Source: Allium sativum (taxonomy: Eukaryota; Streptophyta; Magnoliopsida; Asparagales; Amaryllidaceae). From it: a stretch of DNA of 64,000 bases. The notes beneath the pieces were generated by a model, which was not told the origin of the DNA, did no database searches, and was given only the letters and a program-made list of their open reading frames with translations. The stretch lies in the NCBI GenBank assembly GCA_030737875.1, contig CM060918.1, positions 772,452,552 through 772,516,551 on the forward strand, given 5' to 3'. Shown here piece after piece: positions 20,777 through 33,649 of the stretch (the first letter of the stretch is position 1; every line of letters starts with the position of its first letter). The position numbers were made by a program, and so were the translations under genes.

Positions 20777-23093
20777 CCAACAAAAAGATACACGTTTAAA
20801 TTCCATACGAGATTTTATGAGCCTATTGAGCAAGCCGCTTAGATTTTTTATTTTTATTTTAAATGTAAAGGGCCTAGAGAGGCGAGTTGGGGTTTGAGCT
20901 ATTGAGCCATACAACGGAGGTGCTTGCGAATTTTTCCTGAAATTTAAGGAGTTAGAATTCTTTTAAGAAATCGATAACTAGAAATCAATATATCAATATA
21001 TATATATATATAATTCGATAAAGAAATGAACTTAAAATAGAATACTATAAACAAAAAGAAAATCTATAAATTTAAATATGGTAAGAATAGAAAGAGAAAC
21101 GCATATACATTTAAAAAAATGGATAATTGGTTTTATATGATGTTGATTATTCGAGATAAGTAGTCTTGTCCGTTTTGAAGTTAAGAATGTTATTCAGTCA
21201 AGGTCTGAGAGGTAGTTATACCCTAACTTGATTTATTTCATTATTAACCGATAAATAGAAAGATTCAATCTCGAAGATCAATGTTTAAATAAGATTTAGT
21301 TGAATGCAGTATTTTGGGTTGTTGTAACGATGTTTTGCACATCATTTGTTTAAACCCAAGTAAGTGGAATTTTGGAAATATAATAATAAATATTCCTGAG
21401 TATAGAAATGAATGATCGTAAAAGAGATAAGTAATTGGAATGTTTTCAATTATAATAGAAGATATTTTCTAAGTATAGAAAATAAAAGAAGTTGATGTAT
21501 GAAAATGTTTTTCCAAATAGCGTAAGAGTCCAAGATGATTATTGAAAATATTGGGTTAACAAATATTAATAATAAAATAGAAAAGTGATTTAATTAATGA
21601 AATATTAATTAAGGGGCCAATGATTGTGTGATGCTTTGGGTGAATGTTTGTTTTTATTCGATAGTTAAATAGTCAACTATCGAAGTATTGGCAAATATCG
21701 TTGTCAATATGGAGAGACCAGTTGGATTATTTTCCAAGAACCACTCTTTATTGACAGTAGTGTTGTGAATCTGATTATACGAAGATAATCTAAGAAGGAG
21801 TAAAGTGCAGGGGTTTTCTGTTAATCCTAGGTAGAAATTGCCAAAGATGGATTAATGGGAATTGTGCCTTCGGTTTTGTTCAATCCCAGAATGAACCTGT
21901 ATGGACGAATGTCTGACAGAGTATTTCTAATGATCGCATATATTGGTCTATACAATATACATCTGGTGGCGAAGAATTTATACTCTTAGCACAATATCCA
22001 AAATATCTTTGTGCAAATCAATTAGTGATTAACGGATCTGACAATGTGGCATTCAAAGTGATTGTGCTATCAATGAAAGGTAAATAATCGTAACCTCAAG
22101 CCTCACAACTGGGAAATGGTATAAAATCGGGTAGGTCGAATGGCTAATTGGGTCGCACCCAAGTAGGGTGTATTGTCATCTGATCTAGAGAAAATCCTTT
22201 TGCTCCTTTATCTTATCGTTGTTGTTCCTTCGGAACAATTGTTGATCCCAACCGTTGGTGACAATACATTCGGTGCTCTCAAGCGAAGTGAGGGGCCGGT
22301 CATGTTTAGCCTGGGTTGCAAGATGTTCTTGTTCAACCTAGTATATTCCTCTCTAGAGATACAATGTCATAAGGTGGTCCCTTACCTTGCCAGTTGGAAT
22401 CTATTATCAAATAAGAGCCCGTGGTTTTGATTGTATACTATGTATGTAGAGCGTGAGATACAGGCATTCCGCAAGATTAATAATTATTTGTTTAAGAGAC
22501 TATTATAATATCAAAATAATATTGATTTCAAAGAATTTTTTGGGTTGTCGTATGGTAAAAACCTTCTGTGTTTATGTGTGGATCGGTCTTACGATTATCT
22601 TTTCCTTCGAAAAGAATTTTTGAAAAAGTTAAACCAATGTTTGTAGTTTACTCACACCAATCCCATGACTGACCCAAAGTTTATCTTTTTTATTTTATCC
22701 TAAACTCTTGGGTGCCCAAATTTGTACGGGTAGTCAAGTAGTTCAGGTATTTTCAGATATCCTTGGAGGAGCTTAGAGAAGGAGACTTTAATATTAGATT
22801 TAGAGATATATATATATAGAGAGAGAGAGAGTTTTTTCCAATGTGATGTATATATGATGAACAAATGTTGTACTCTGATGCTGATTTGTTAATATAGTTA
22901 AAATTTTGTATTCCAAAAGCTGTTATATATATTATTTATTTTCACTGCGATGTGAGAATCTGTGCTGTTGTTTCTGTTCTTCTTCTATCTTTTTTCTCCA
23001 TTATTTCATAATGATTCGTATTTCTGTGCAATTTGGATTGGACATGTGGTGTATTTAGTCAACCCAGATAGTATGAAAATTTGGGCCATTGCA
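20777..23093 (+). repeat. Element X, 5' LTR, 3' portion
   Basis: This matches 45440-50810 (minus the CACTA) throughout, with roughly 10 percent divergence in the stretches compared. The first part of this LTR lies left of the window, beyond element Z, which inserted here. CCAAC at 20777-20781 is the likely target duplication of Z. The LTR ends GGCCATTGCA at 23093, followed by a primer site. Confidence 0.78.
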
Positions 23094-23095
23094 GT

Positions 23096-23107
23096 TGGTA
23101 TCAGAGC
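23096..23107 (+). promoter_or_regulatory. Primer-binding site of element X (first copy)
   Basis: TGGTATCAGAGC, complementary to the initiator-Met tRNA 3' end, two bases after the LTR terminus. Confidence 0.8.
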
Positions 23108-23318
23108 TGGTTGCTTGCTTAGTGCTTGGTACACATGATAGGGGGTTCTCGCTTCGCGTTAGGTGGCGAACGGAAGACTCTTACCCCTACATGTCCCGAA
23201 AATGTGGGTTGGTCGAGTCGCCAGGCTGGTCGTAAAAGAAATTCTAAGTTATCACTGTAAGACACGCTGGTTGAGTAGCCCAGTGACCAATGGTTGAAAA
23301 GCCTAGGTGCATTACAGT

Positions 23319-23330
23319 TGGTATCAGAGC
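23319..23330 (+). promoter_or_regulatory. Second primer-binding-site copy in element X
   Basis: An identical TGGTATCAGAGC, 223 bases downstream and again preceded by ATTACAGT, so the LTR-end/primer-site junction is duplicated. Confidence 0.65.
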
Positions 23331-26300
23331 TTAGGTTGAGAGAATACCTAGGATTTGGTGAGTGATTTCTCATTAGAGATAGGGTCAGTATGTAACTCCC
23401 CGTAAAATTCATAAATGTTAATAAATAAATAGAAATAAGAAATTAAATCTATGGTTGGAAAATGAGATTTTGCAGCTTTAGGAATCTGGCTACGAAATTC
23501 TTTTATTTGGATTCTGGCGAAATTCTGAATCGTTTTCATATATAATACGTTGAAAACGGTCAACGTATGAAGAGTTTTGAACGAATAAATTTGGACAATA
23601 GACGTAATATATACATATATATATATATATATAATTAAATGGATAATATATGGATGTGTGTCTAAGATAAATTCAAAATAGAGAGGGAAGATTTGAATTT
23701 TGAAATTTAAGTAAAGATCAGGGGGACAACACATATTGCATATATGAAATAAGATGAAGAGATTAAGGAACATGTTAAATAAAATAAACAGCTCAGCAAC
23801 GCAGCCTTATTGGGTGTTCCAGCCCCAAAGGGGTCGACCCCTCTCAAGGGGTGTTGACCGTCGGTCGATCGCTAGGGATCGACCACTCGGCGGCTGGACA
23901 ACCTAATAAAGCTAGTTGGTTAGGGTTTTTCTTAGAGGATGTATATAAATTAAAGGCTTGGATTAATTCTAAGTAATCCAACGGTCTATGCTCACACTGG
24001 CAACTATATATACCCTCCTACCACACTATGAAAACCCTAATCATTCTTCATCTCTGTCTCCATGCTGCCTCTCCACCATTGTTAAATTCTAGAGAAAAAT
24101 AAAAGAATAGGTTTTCTTCTAATTCTCCAACTCTATTCTAATTCTCTATCTATTCTAATTTACATAAGTTTATAATTCCGGAATTTATCATAAATATATA
24201 TGTATAAGATTCTAATGTATTTCTCTTATATGTATATTATAAGGAGGATTATTGGAGCATGCTTGAACGTAAAGAATTATTGCGGATCTTGTAATTCTAC
24301 CATAGATTTCTCTCTATTCCGCCTAGATCTGTGAGTGGAATGTAGTTTACTTAAGGCATATTTATGTTTTTAATAGATTGTCATGTGAATAGATATGCCT
24401 AGGGGGATTTGGAAATTCGATAATGTAAACATGAAAATCCCCAAATCCTCTGTCTTGTAATTGCGTATGAATTGTCATGATTAATTGGGTTTTGTGGATT
24501 TTTGGTTTTTGTATTGGATTAAAAATGAATACGGGTGTTGCTATTATTATTAATATTTTATGCAATTCACCTTTATCGTCATTTGATCTTAGCCTAAAAA
24601 GGTTTGGATTTGATTGTTTCATGACTTGAATTGGGTTTGGATCTTATTTTGGGTCTAAACGCATTCACAATTGAAATAGGTCAAATGTAAACATTTTTAT
24701 GTGAATAACACCAAAAAAGTGGTGAATTGGATAAAATATGGATTAAAAACATACATATCCAAGTATATGTAATACTCTATTTTTAATTCAGTATTGAAAT
24801 CATTTCTACATGCATGGGATGCAAGTTAAAATTTTATATATGTATGTTGATCCATCCACTACTATATTGTTATCTTGTCATTAAATTATCATGCCAATGT
24901 TGTAGCAGTAAAAGTATGGAAAACCTAACTTGTACGCCTTGATTTGGATAAAAGTTGATAATTGCCACCTCGATAGAACGTTTCACCAATTATACAAATA
25001 TTTGCGTTATTTAGGCGTTATTATTATTATACTTATATAAACTTGATCAACGTAATTAACGTGGTATTAACATAATAAATACGGTTAGGTTAGATTTTTA
25101 TTTAAAATGTCCCCATAATAAATATGTTTGATTTCTTGTGTGTGCGTATATAGAATGGCTTGATATATATATATCTATATAGTAAAATCCCTTGGTAGGA
25201 CAAACCAAGAAATAAAGAACGGACAGGATTTAACGTTGCAATACATATCAAATGGCTATAATTGTAGCATGTCATCACGGAATGCCACGATCTACTATAC
25301 AGAGCGACTTAATTAACGATGCAAAACTATTCAACCCACGATCTACGCTATGATTTTTCTGCTCCACACGATCTATTTTTACCTTTTCCCTTCTCTTCCC
25401 TTCCCTTCTCTTCTCTTCAATCAAAAAAAAATCAGTTTTTCTGCTTTCATCATCTTCACCGTCGCGGTTCATTCATGCTTTAAATCGAGGGAGTAATTCT
25501 TACTAATTGTTAAAATATCTTAATTATAATTATATAATTCAGTAACTAAAATTCAAATTTTTTCCTTTTTCCCTTTGTTATATTCGACAGTGTAAAACAT
25601 CTTAGCAGCTGTGTAACTCAACAATTTGGATGAGCAACAATAGAGAACACTGGATGGCACAGAAGATGAAGATGATGCCTCGGCTCATTTTTCGTTCTCA
25701 ACTACAACCTCCTCATATTCATCCCACTACCTTCTATTATATTCATCCTTTTCTGATCTTCCACTTTGCCACTGCTTTACTAATCAGAAAGGTGAAATTC
25801 ATAAAAAAAAGGTAATTTCAATTGGCATTTTATCCACTTATGATTTTTTTCAGTTATTTTCTTGCTCATTATATGACGATAATTTGCTTGCTCCATGAAA
25901 AGTTGATCGATATATGATGATCATTGAATCAACTATGTGGATGCTAAACTTTGATGGTCCTGAAGGGTGGAGAAAAGGACGGGTATGTTAAATTGCTGTT
26001 TTTTTCAGAAATGTTTAATTACTTCCCTAGCATCTCTATAATATAAAATTCTTTTTTTCATCGTGTTTATGAAAAGTACACATCATTCCTTTTATAAATA
26101 AAGCTGTTTAACTGCTACATATAAGGAATAACTAATGTATTATGGTAATTTAATTTTACCAGTACATTTTTTTCAACTTTCCTGTCTTCATAAATTCCAT
26201 ACAATAAATGCATACCTTAAACTCTCTATTTTGTTCCCTAACTATTGAGTTTTTGATTGAAAAATATATGCAGAATAATTAGTACTTCAGTAGAAGACGT

Positions 26301-29300
26301 TTGGTGATGACTGATTTCGCCTATATATTTAAAAGGTAACCTCATTAATACTGCACTAATTGTGTGACTGGAAATGAAACAAAGTAATGACGCAATTATT
26401 TTTTATTATACATGCACATATTGTTTATAATTTCAGCGTGTTCATGTGTTTCCTTTAGATGGATTGTTTACTATTATTTACATTTGAATCTCAAAATTGC
26501 TCATGCATTTTTCACTGGGAATGCATGATCAAAGTTACTTTTTCCCTGTAGTCACTCTGATAATCAAATTAGGAAACATGATATGTTCACATTCATGTTG
26601 CATCCATTATCACCATCAATCACTAGGAAGCTTTTTTGTAATCTATACATTTTCTATTTATCCATTGGTAACCATTTAGTTTACGTTTGTTCTTAATGAC
26701 CGTTTTTATTATTCTTTCCACTTATGCTTTTTCAAACTGTATATTGGCTAAATCTTATTGTTAACGGTCCGGGAGGGTCATATAACTTATTTTGTATATG
26801 CTTCTTGCATTTGCATGAATACTATTATTAAAGTTGAATATATATAACTAAGTTTTAGCTTTAAATTTGGACACACAATAAATTGTTTAATGGACACTAC
26901 TTTAATGAAGGAAAATTAATTCAAACTGGGAACAAATGAATTGATTTTGTTAGAATGTGATAAATGAAGATTGCTTTTATTTTAGATATTTCAACATCCA
27001 AAATGGAAATAGATATTTTTATATGGTTACAAATTTTGTACTGAAGATTGCTTTATATATTGAAGAAGATAGGATCTGTAATTCTTATAAATTCATTAAT
27101 TGTGTCTGTGTAGTTCATCACTTCATCCTATGGGATGGACTAATTGTTGCATTGCAACTTGACCCACCGAGTCTTTTGTTTGGTGGAAATATGAACAAGA
27201 AGAAATTAACGAAACAACACATCTATACAAAAATGGAGCAATCTATGGAAATGTGAACTTTGACCGAATTAAAATAAAAGTAATATAAGAGAGATTCCTT
27301 ACTATTTGTGATTTTGTTCTCCATTGTATAAAAAGAGTAATATATGGGAATAAAAGTGGTGTACTACAATGGAACATTAGCACAAATTATAATGAGATTA
27401 GTGATTTTATATGAAATAGGCTTCTACTATGGGATTTTACAAGTGCTGACTTCATTGGTATTCTTCTAAGTTTGACATTAATGGTTTCGTTGCGGTTTCA
27501 CAATATAAAATAGTTTAATCATGAGGCGATCCTTTTAATAATAATTCTAATATTTTAGTTCGTATTATTATTTAACTTACGATTTGATTCTTTTTTATTC
27601 TGTTTTATTTAGATATTGAAGTCATACGTAGGTGACTCTTCTCTGCTTTTTTTGGTTAATTTTATGCTTTTTTTAATGCTAATGGATTCATTTATTTGCA
27701 TCAATAGTTTTTTACAAGAATATAAGCAAACACCTAAGGGTGTTAGGACATTTATTATTTAATCAGTTGATTCGAAACAAACCAAGAAACTCATTGGCCT
27801 TGCACCTTTCAGCAATGGCCCCGATACTCAAATTAGTTATATGTACACACCATGAAAAATTAGATGATTTTATCTATATGGATTATAGTTGCAAGAAATT
27901 CACTTGCTTTTATGACCTATGAATGCAAAATGAATGATTAGACCATGTAGAATCTATTTACCAATTATTGCAAGCTGCATTTCTAGAAATGTTATAAGCT
28001 AAGGGTGTATATACTACCTTTCTGAATAAGATGCAAATTTGTAACACTTGATATTTTGTACATATTACTGTTGTTCATTCACTTTGTGTATGGTGTTTTA
28101 TGACCTTGAATTATTAGAAATTTCTTGGCTTCATTCCTCATTTGATATAATAAAATCATACTGACCCAACTTTACTATATAGTCAGTATTTAGCATTTGA
28201 TATTTGTAATGGTACTTGACTTTCCTAAGAAACAAAAAATTATATGCAGCAATTTGGACTTCACTTACACAATTGTTGGATTTCTCCATTTACTTTTAAT
28301 GTATAACTTTTAATTTTTGAAGGACCTAGAAATGTGATTCAGCTACAGAGTATAACATCTGTTAGCAGCTTTCCTTTTGTGGTCATCTCAACTGTGTCTT
28401 AGATTGTATATAATTTTCTCGGAAATAGTTGGAACCCCTGAGATTTTCTTTATTTGCTTACCATTTTTTGTGAGAATGAGAGTGGAACTGAGCTGATATC
28501 GATTTTCAATATAGAAATATGTTTGCATGTACAGATTCCATTAACAGTAATTCCTGAATTACAAAGGATTCACCGTCCACTAATTCTTATTGCAAACTTC
28601 TTTGAATGTGCTTTTGGTGATAATTACACATTTCTGAGTACTTCCAACAAAAGAGTTTTTTGAATAATGATGAGTCATCACATCAATGCATGTGTTTTAG
28701 CAAAAGCACTTCTTAATTTTACAAAAGTGTTTTTGTGCTAAAAAGTAGGTTAGGAAACACGCTTCTATTCACTGAAATATCAAAAGACACTTGAAAGTTT
28801 TTTTTAAAAATAAAATAAAATTATAGTCATACCTAAAGATGGACAAATAATAGAGCTGCTTGCACTTATATATCAATTATTAATTTATTTGATCGTATTA
28901 TTATGGTAAAAAAAAATTGACAATGTTTAATTAGACATAGGCTGTATTGCAAGTTAAAAAAGTGCAATAATACATAAACATGTTGTGATAACCAATGAAA
29001 AAAATGAAAATGATTTTTTTTAGTTTAATCTTCATTCATATATGTAGATATATTTAACCATTAGGTAAACACATATACTTGGGTACATGTTAATGCTATA
29101 GTAGCATATTCTAGGATTAATGCATGCGTGTTGTGACTATATGTCGGTATGTTGAACGTGCTTAAAATTTTTCTTTATACGGCTGTGTGCTGCTTTTAAA
29201 ATATTGAGTATTCTCTCTAAATCGACTTCAATGAGTAATTTGTGGTTGGAAGAAGTAAAATCCATTGTTGATTTTGATATTTTTCATTATAATGCCTTAT

Positions 29301-29482
29301 TTTCATTATCGTATTATGGTGCTAAGGATCAAATATTAAATATTGTTGGATAATAATGCAAATATATAATTATTTATGTCAGTCTTTAAATAGCAGATGT
29401 TAGAAGAGTATTCAATGATCCTGGAGCGAACACAACGGTGTGAGGCAAACCACAAAAGCTACAAAGCAATACACAGCCTAAC

Positions 29483-29812
29483 ATGGGAAGGAGTGCTGAA
29501 AAAGGAACAAAGCATTACAGCCAAGAGCTGAGCAAGTTACGCGACAAGAAGATTAGCGAAGTGGTGAACATGGTTGGCTTCAGCAAGACATGGCCCAAGA
29601 GCCTACTCCAAGCTTTTTTCAAGGCCATAAAAGGGGTTTGGATGGTGTACTTCCTATGGAGGTGTGTACATCACCCCATGCCTCCAACAATGAAGGTGAC
29701 AAGTATATGGATAATTTTAAGGAGGGTGCGTGCTGGCCGCTCCTTTTATTGTACGGATGATGGTTGCACCACAGTGCTATTACCTGAAATCCAGTGTGAG
29801 TTGGTGGAGTAA
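29483..29812 (+). CDS. Unrecognised 109-codon ORF inside the Helitron
   Basis: The frame encodes a Lys/Arg-rich start (residues 1-30), a Trp/Phe-rich middle (FSKTWPKSLLQAFFKAIKGV) and a cysteine-containing end (FYCTDDGCTTVLL). Its base composition is much less AT-rich than the surrounding Helitron sequence, which fits a captured exon or retrocopy. I do not recognise a family, and no TATA box or splice sites clearly belong to it. It could be non-functional. Confidence 0.3.
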   Translation: MGRSAEKGTKHYSQELSKLRDKKISEVVNMVGFSKTWPKSLLQAFFKAIKGVWMVYFLWRCVHHPMPPTMKVTSIWIILRRVRAGRSFYCTDDGCTTVLLPEIQCELVE

Positions 29813-30023
29813 TTAAGTGTAAGGTTATTTATGAGTATGTCCAAAAAGACAAGGTTCCTATGTCTTACTTTTAGTGTGTAAAAATTCATGCTATTTTGAC
29901 TTTTTCTTTTGTATATGTATGATGTTCAGAGTATATGAAGTGCTTTCATTTGAAACTTACATGCTTTTTTTACGTTTTAATGTAAATAACTAATAGTACT
30001 TAAGTGCAGTTTTCATTTCATAC

Positions 30024-30036
<13 letters not shown>

Positions 30037-30079
<43 letters not shown>
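30037..30079. repeat. (TA)n microsatellite in the Helitron
   Basis: About 43 bases of alternating TA, preceded by CATA repeats. Confidence 0.9.
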
Positions 30080-30081
<2 letters not shown>

Positions 30082-30414
30082 ATACCTAAAATACAACTCG
30101 GCGTTAAGTCTGGAATCTGTTGTTTTCATGTTTGTCGACCGTTGGTCATGCAAATATGTAATTTTATCAACATTTGTGTTATATGTAGATTGGTTGAACT
30201 CTAATACAACAGATTGTTATATATATAAGGAGCGTTCAGTGGCACTCCATTAGTCCCTCTCTCTCTCCACCTCTCATTTATTATAAATTAAGTTAGTGGA
30301 AGGAGAGAGTAGTAGTGGAGGGAGAGAGAAACAGAATGTGTGGTGGAAATCAAGGGGCATTTAGGGGTGCTGCACTGTTTGGGCTGCCATTGAAGGCTCA
30401 CCTATATGTGTGTG

Positions 30415-30445
<31 letters not shown>

Positions 30446-30995
30446 CAATAAGTTGCATCTACACACACTATAGCTAGAGACGGTCCGTATATTCCACATT
30501 ATGTTTAATTACTATGTACAAATAGTAGTGTACAAAATAATTTAATCACTGTGCTAACGTAACTGTTATATCATGAAATCTTTACATTATGTTTGTTTGT
30601 GATCTTTCCATGAATAGAGTACCTTTCCTATGCTATTCATAGATTTTGTTGATATGGGTTTCATTAATCAGTTATGTCTCCGTAAATTCTGAAGTTTTAG
30701 GAAATCACCTCAGCTTTATAACTAAGCAAGTGTGCACTGTATGGTTTGTTAGTACGGATTTTGTTCATATGCATTGATAATTATTTATTCTTTTGAAACT
30801 GCAATTGTTGACATTGATTATGTAAGTGTTGATTCATTATGTTTTAATCAATTTCTCTTTGTTTGACAACCGACTGTGTCAGAATTTATAATTAATGATA
30901 TGTAATAAATATTAGAATGCACAATCCATCAAGAAGAAACGATACAATATTCGTACTAATAAATACCCAACCAAAACGAATATCAATCTTAAAGA

Positions 30996-31012
30996 CCCGT
31001 GCAACGCACGGG
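30996..31012 (+). other. Helitron 3'-terminal hairpin
   Basis: A perfect 7-bp stem, CCCGTGC/GCACGGG, with loop AAC, 11 bases before the element's 3' end CTAG. This is the standard Helitron termination structure. Confidence 0.92.
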
Positions 31013-31022
31013 CTATGTACTA

Positions 31023-31061
<39 letters not shown>

Positions 31062-31070
31062 GTGACATGT

Positions 31071-31168
31071 GGACACGAGGTTAGTTGCCATTTGTGGTGG
31101 AAGTCTGCCCAGAACCGACCGGCAAATCCAGCAACCACAAGTAGACCCAACTAATGTGAGATGTCTAG
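31071..31168 (+). other. Folded LTR module, copy B1 (5' LTR of B)
   Basis: ACACGAGG and TGTGAGATGTCT bracket nested stems: TGGAC/GTCTA (one wobble), TTAGTTG/CAACTAA (31081-31087 with 31148-31154) and TTGTGGT/ACCACAA (31092-31098 with 31134-31140). The stems enclose the conserved GAACCGACCGGC. Equivalent modules with different stem sequences occur at 31207, 39190, 39317, 58129 and 58254. Confidence 0.7.
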
Positions 31169-31206
31169 GACCTAGGTACCATGGGCCATTCAGAAAATTA
31201 GTACAC

Positions 31207-31302
31207 TAGACACGAGGTTAGACCAACTTGTAGTAGAGGCCTGCCGGGAATCGACCGACATATCCAGCATCCAGAGGTGTACGATTTAATGTGAGAGGTC
31301 TA
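31207..31302 (+). other. Folded LTR module, copy B2 (5' LTR of B)
   Basis: The outer stem is TAGAC/GTCTA (31207-31211 with 31298-31302). The conserved ACGAGG and TGTGAGAG strands lie inside it, then TTAGA paired with TTTAA through one G-T pair. The inner part, CCTGCCGGGAATCGACCGAC, is diverged. Confidence 0.6.
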
Positions 31303-32460
31303 GTGTGTATATATATATAACTATAAATATATAAGTCTATTGCACGTGGAAATAAGTAGTTTTATTATGCCTTGAGAAGGTCTTAAGTGGCTGACTCTCT
31401 TTTTATCTAGTTTGGTTCCTAAGTGATTAGGACAAGGATCCCTCCGAAGGTTTATTCCTTGGGGAGGAACCAAAGTCATGGGACCCACCCTTATTAGATT
31501 TGAGGTAGGTCTTTGGGTCCTCCTTCTCTAAAAGTGGTTAGGCATAAAACAGTAACGGAGTTGGGTAGTTTACGGAGATGTCCACTTCCTCTAGAAGCTT
31601 GTAAGGGATCAACTAGGGATAGATTGGTAATTGAAGGATATGTGGCCATTACATGCTCACCAACTGTCTAAGGGAAGTCTTTAGCGACATAGGTGTCCTA
31701 CCGGGTAATATAAGTTAAGTAGTAACATTCGCAATACTACTTCTCATAATACAAATGAGAGAATAGACTTAAGAACATTAACGTATTAGGATGGGGTCTG
31801 AAAGGACTAGATGTCCGCCTCAGGGTTATAAGAGATCGTAAGAATCCACCTTTAATAGGGCCATAGGTGACCAAGAACGCCACCTCGTTGGGTCTTTACC
31901 CTAAAAACACTAATGGGCGATTGACTTGGATATCCACCCCATTGGTTAGATGCTTATGTTTGTGTGAATCTTGTGTGCTTCGTGGACATACCTTGACATA
32001 TGTACCCTGCTAAAAATATAGGGTATAGACATTAAGTAACACTATATTTCAATCACATAGAACATTATGTTCTGACCCCTCTTCTTAACATCCAACAGGT
32101 CAGTAGATGGGATAAAAGCCATGGATGAAGTCGATGAAGAAGACGAAGTTGTTATGTTATTATTAGTAGTTATTGCTTTACTTCTTTTGGAATCTTATGA
32201 GATTGAACTATTTGATGTACCTATTGAATAGATGTAACTGTGACTATTGTATTTCTGTGGTTTTCAAATAAATGGTACATCTTATTTGAGTATTATATTT
32301 TCTCTTTCCGCCGTGTAAGATTTCAATTCGAAGTATATGTTATTGTTCTCTGTCCAAATTTAATCCTTATAGGAACCAACGACCCATTTAGAATGGCTCT
32401 AAGTTTGATGGGCATTTTCTATGCCGAAATTTAGGCCCATTACGGGCGGGTTGTTACATT

Positions 32461-32472
32461 TGGTATCAGAGC
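32461..32472 (+). promoter_or_regulatory. Primer-binding site of element B
   Basis: TGGTATCAGAGC, two bases after the 5' LTR end at 32458; initiator-Met-tRNA type. Confidence 0.9.
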
Positions 32473-32684
32473 ATAGGTTAACCGATTCTAAGGGAAATAT
32501 ACGTATGAGAGGCATATTTGTATATTGAAAAAGATTTTTTAAACTATATATATAATATATATTTACCCCCAATATGCATACGCATTTATACTAGGCATCT
32601 TTATCGTTTTCTTCCTTTTTCATCTTAAATACTATCTTAGGAGTACCCACTAAAGGTTTCTTCCTTTTCTTTTCAGATAGTAGA

Positions 32685-33625
32685 ATGGATGAAAATCCTA
32701 ATGACCAGGGTAACCAGAAAAGACCCCGCTACTTGCCATAATGGTTTCAACAGTATCTCCGTACTGTAGAACATGTCCCTGTTGCTAATCCTACCCCAGC
32801 GACTCCTGCCGCTGAAGTGGCCTTTGATTTTTCTCGCTTTTGTAAGACCTTTACGTACCTTGGAGGGAAATCGTTTTCTAGAAAGGAAGGCTTTGCTAGT
32901 ACCCAATCTTGGGTTATGGATTGTGAAAGAATCTTTGAGGCTACTGCCTGGCCCGATGAAGTAAAAATAAGGATAATGGCATGGCATTTGAAGGTTGAGG
33001 CCCTTGAATGGTGGAACATAATATCAATGGAGAACAAGAGTCGGATATTTACATGGGCCGAATTCAAGACCCGCTTTGAAGCAAAGTTTTTGCCAAGGGA
33101 AGAAATGACCATTCAACTAGAGAAATTCATCCACCTCAAGCAAGGAAGCTTGAGCCTGCAAGAATATATATCCAAATTTTCCGAGTTCTGTAAGTTTGGG
33201 AGAGGGTTTGTACTTGGTAGGCACCCCCATGAGTAAAGCCCTTAGGTTTGTTAAAGGACTGAACTCCCCGTTGAAGGAAACTCTATTAGCCTAAGTAACA
33301 TTTGGGGCAACTTTTAAGACTCTAGTTGAGACAGCTACCCTTTGCACGGCTGAAAGCTCCAAGGATGATAAAGATGATGAGAAAGGAGAAAGATCCAACA
33401 AAAATAAGAATAAGGAATGGTGGAAAAAAAAGAAGAAGAACAAATTCAAAAAGGACGCAAAGACTTGTACGTGGTGCAACCGCAATGGCCATGAGGCCAA
33501 GGATTGTAGGACCTTGTTAGCGAAAAAGGAGTTCAAGGGAAAATGTTACAACTTCCATGAAGAAGGACATATGTCCAAAGATTGCAAAAGCCCAAAGTTG
33601 TCAAGAGTGTCTAGAACTATGTAAT
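32685..33625 (+). pseudogene. Element B gag (broken)
   Basis: It starts at ATG 32685. TAA at 32739-32741 interrupts it early; the capsid-like domain then runs in phase (WVMDCERIFEATAWPDEV, WAEFKTRFEAKFLP). A shift near 33210-33235 moves it to another frame. Two zinc knuckles follow: CTWCNRNGHEAKDC is intact, and in CYNFHEEGHMSKDC the second cysteine has become phenylalanine. It is related along its length to the gag of element C (59829 onwards) and could not make a functional protein. Confidence 0.88.
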
Positions 33626-33649
33626 AGAAGCAACACCAGTTCAAAGCCG

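Larger units (their letters stand above)
23094..23390 (+). mobile_element. Element X, internal region, 5' part with two primer sites
   Basis: Non-coding. TGGTATCAGAGC occurs at 23096-23107, right after the LTR end, and again at 23319-23330 after a second LTR-end-like GCATTACAGT. The stretch ends at the insertion site of element B, with CAGTA at 23386-23390 as the probable left target duplication. Confidence 0.7.
25174..31023 (+). mobile_element. Non-autonomous Helitron
   Basis: It starts TCTATATAGTAAAATCC and ends with a 7-bp hairpin (CCCGTGC-AAC-GCACGGG, 30996-31012) followed 11 bases later by the terminal CTAG. It sits between A and T with no target duplication, as Helitrons do. The 3' LTR of B supplies the empty site, an uninterrupted TA repeat at about 39131-39172. 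No Rep or helicase motif is found in any frame, so the 5850-bp element must be mobilised in trans. The interior is AT-rich with exon-like islands, for example 25380-25810 (pyrimidine-rich leader then an ORF) and 29420-29815, which may be captured host sequence. Confidence 0.9.
23391..32458 (+). repeat. Element B, 5' LTR (split by a Helitron)
   Basis: Matches the 3' LTR up to 25173 and again from 31024. A TATATATA box at 24005-24012, followed by an AAAACCCTAATC leader, marks the promoter. A GTCGAC-containing palindromic patch lies upstream of it at about 23825-23890. Two copies of the folded module (31071-31168, 31207-31302) lie downstream of the Helitron. Confidence 0.93.

Noticed and set aside
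30228..30400. Possible small inverted-repeat element with CTCTCTC/GAGAGAG arms
   Set aside because: The arms are simple-sequence and no target duplication is evident.
31071..31302. Hammerhead or twister ribozyme in the folded LTR modules
   Set aside because: No CTGATGA/GAAA hammerhead core, and the conserved loop bases do not match the twister consensus as I remember it. Kept as an unidentified structured module.
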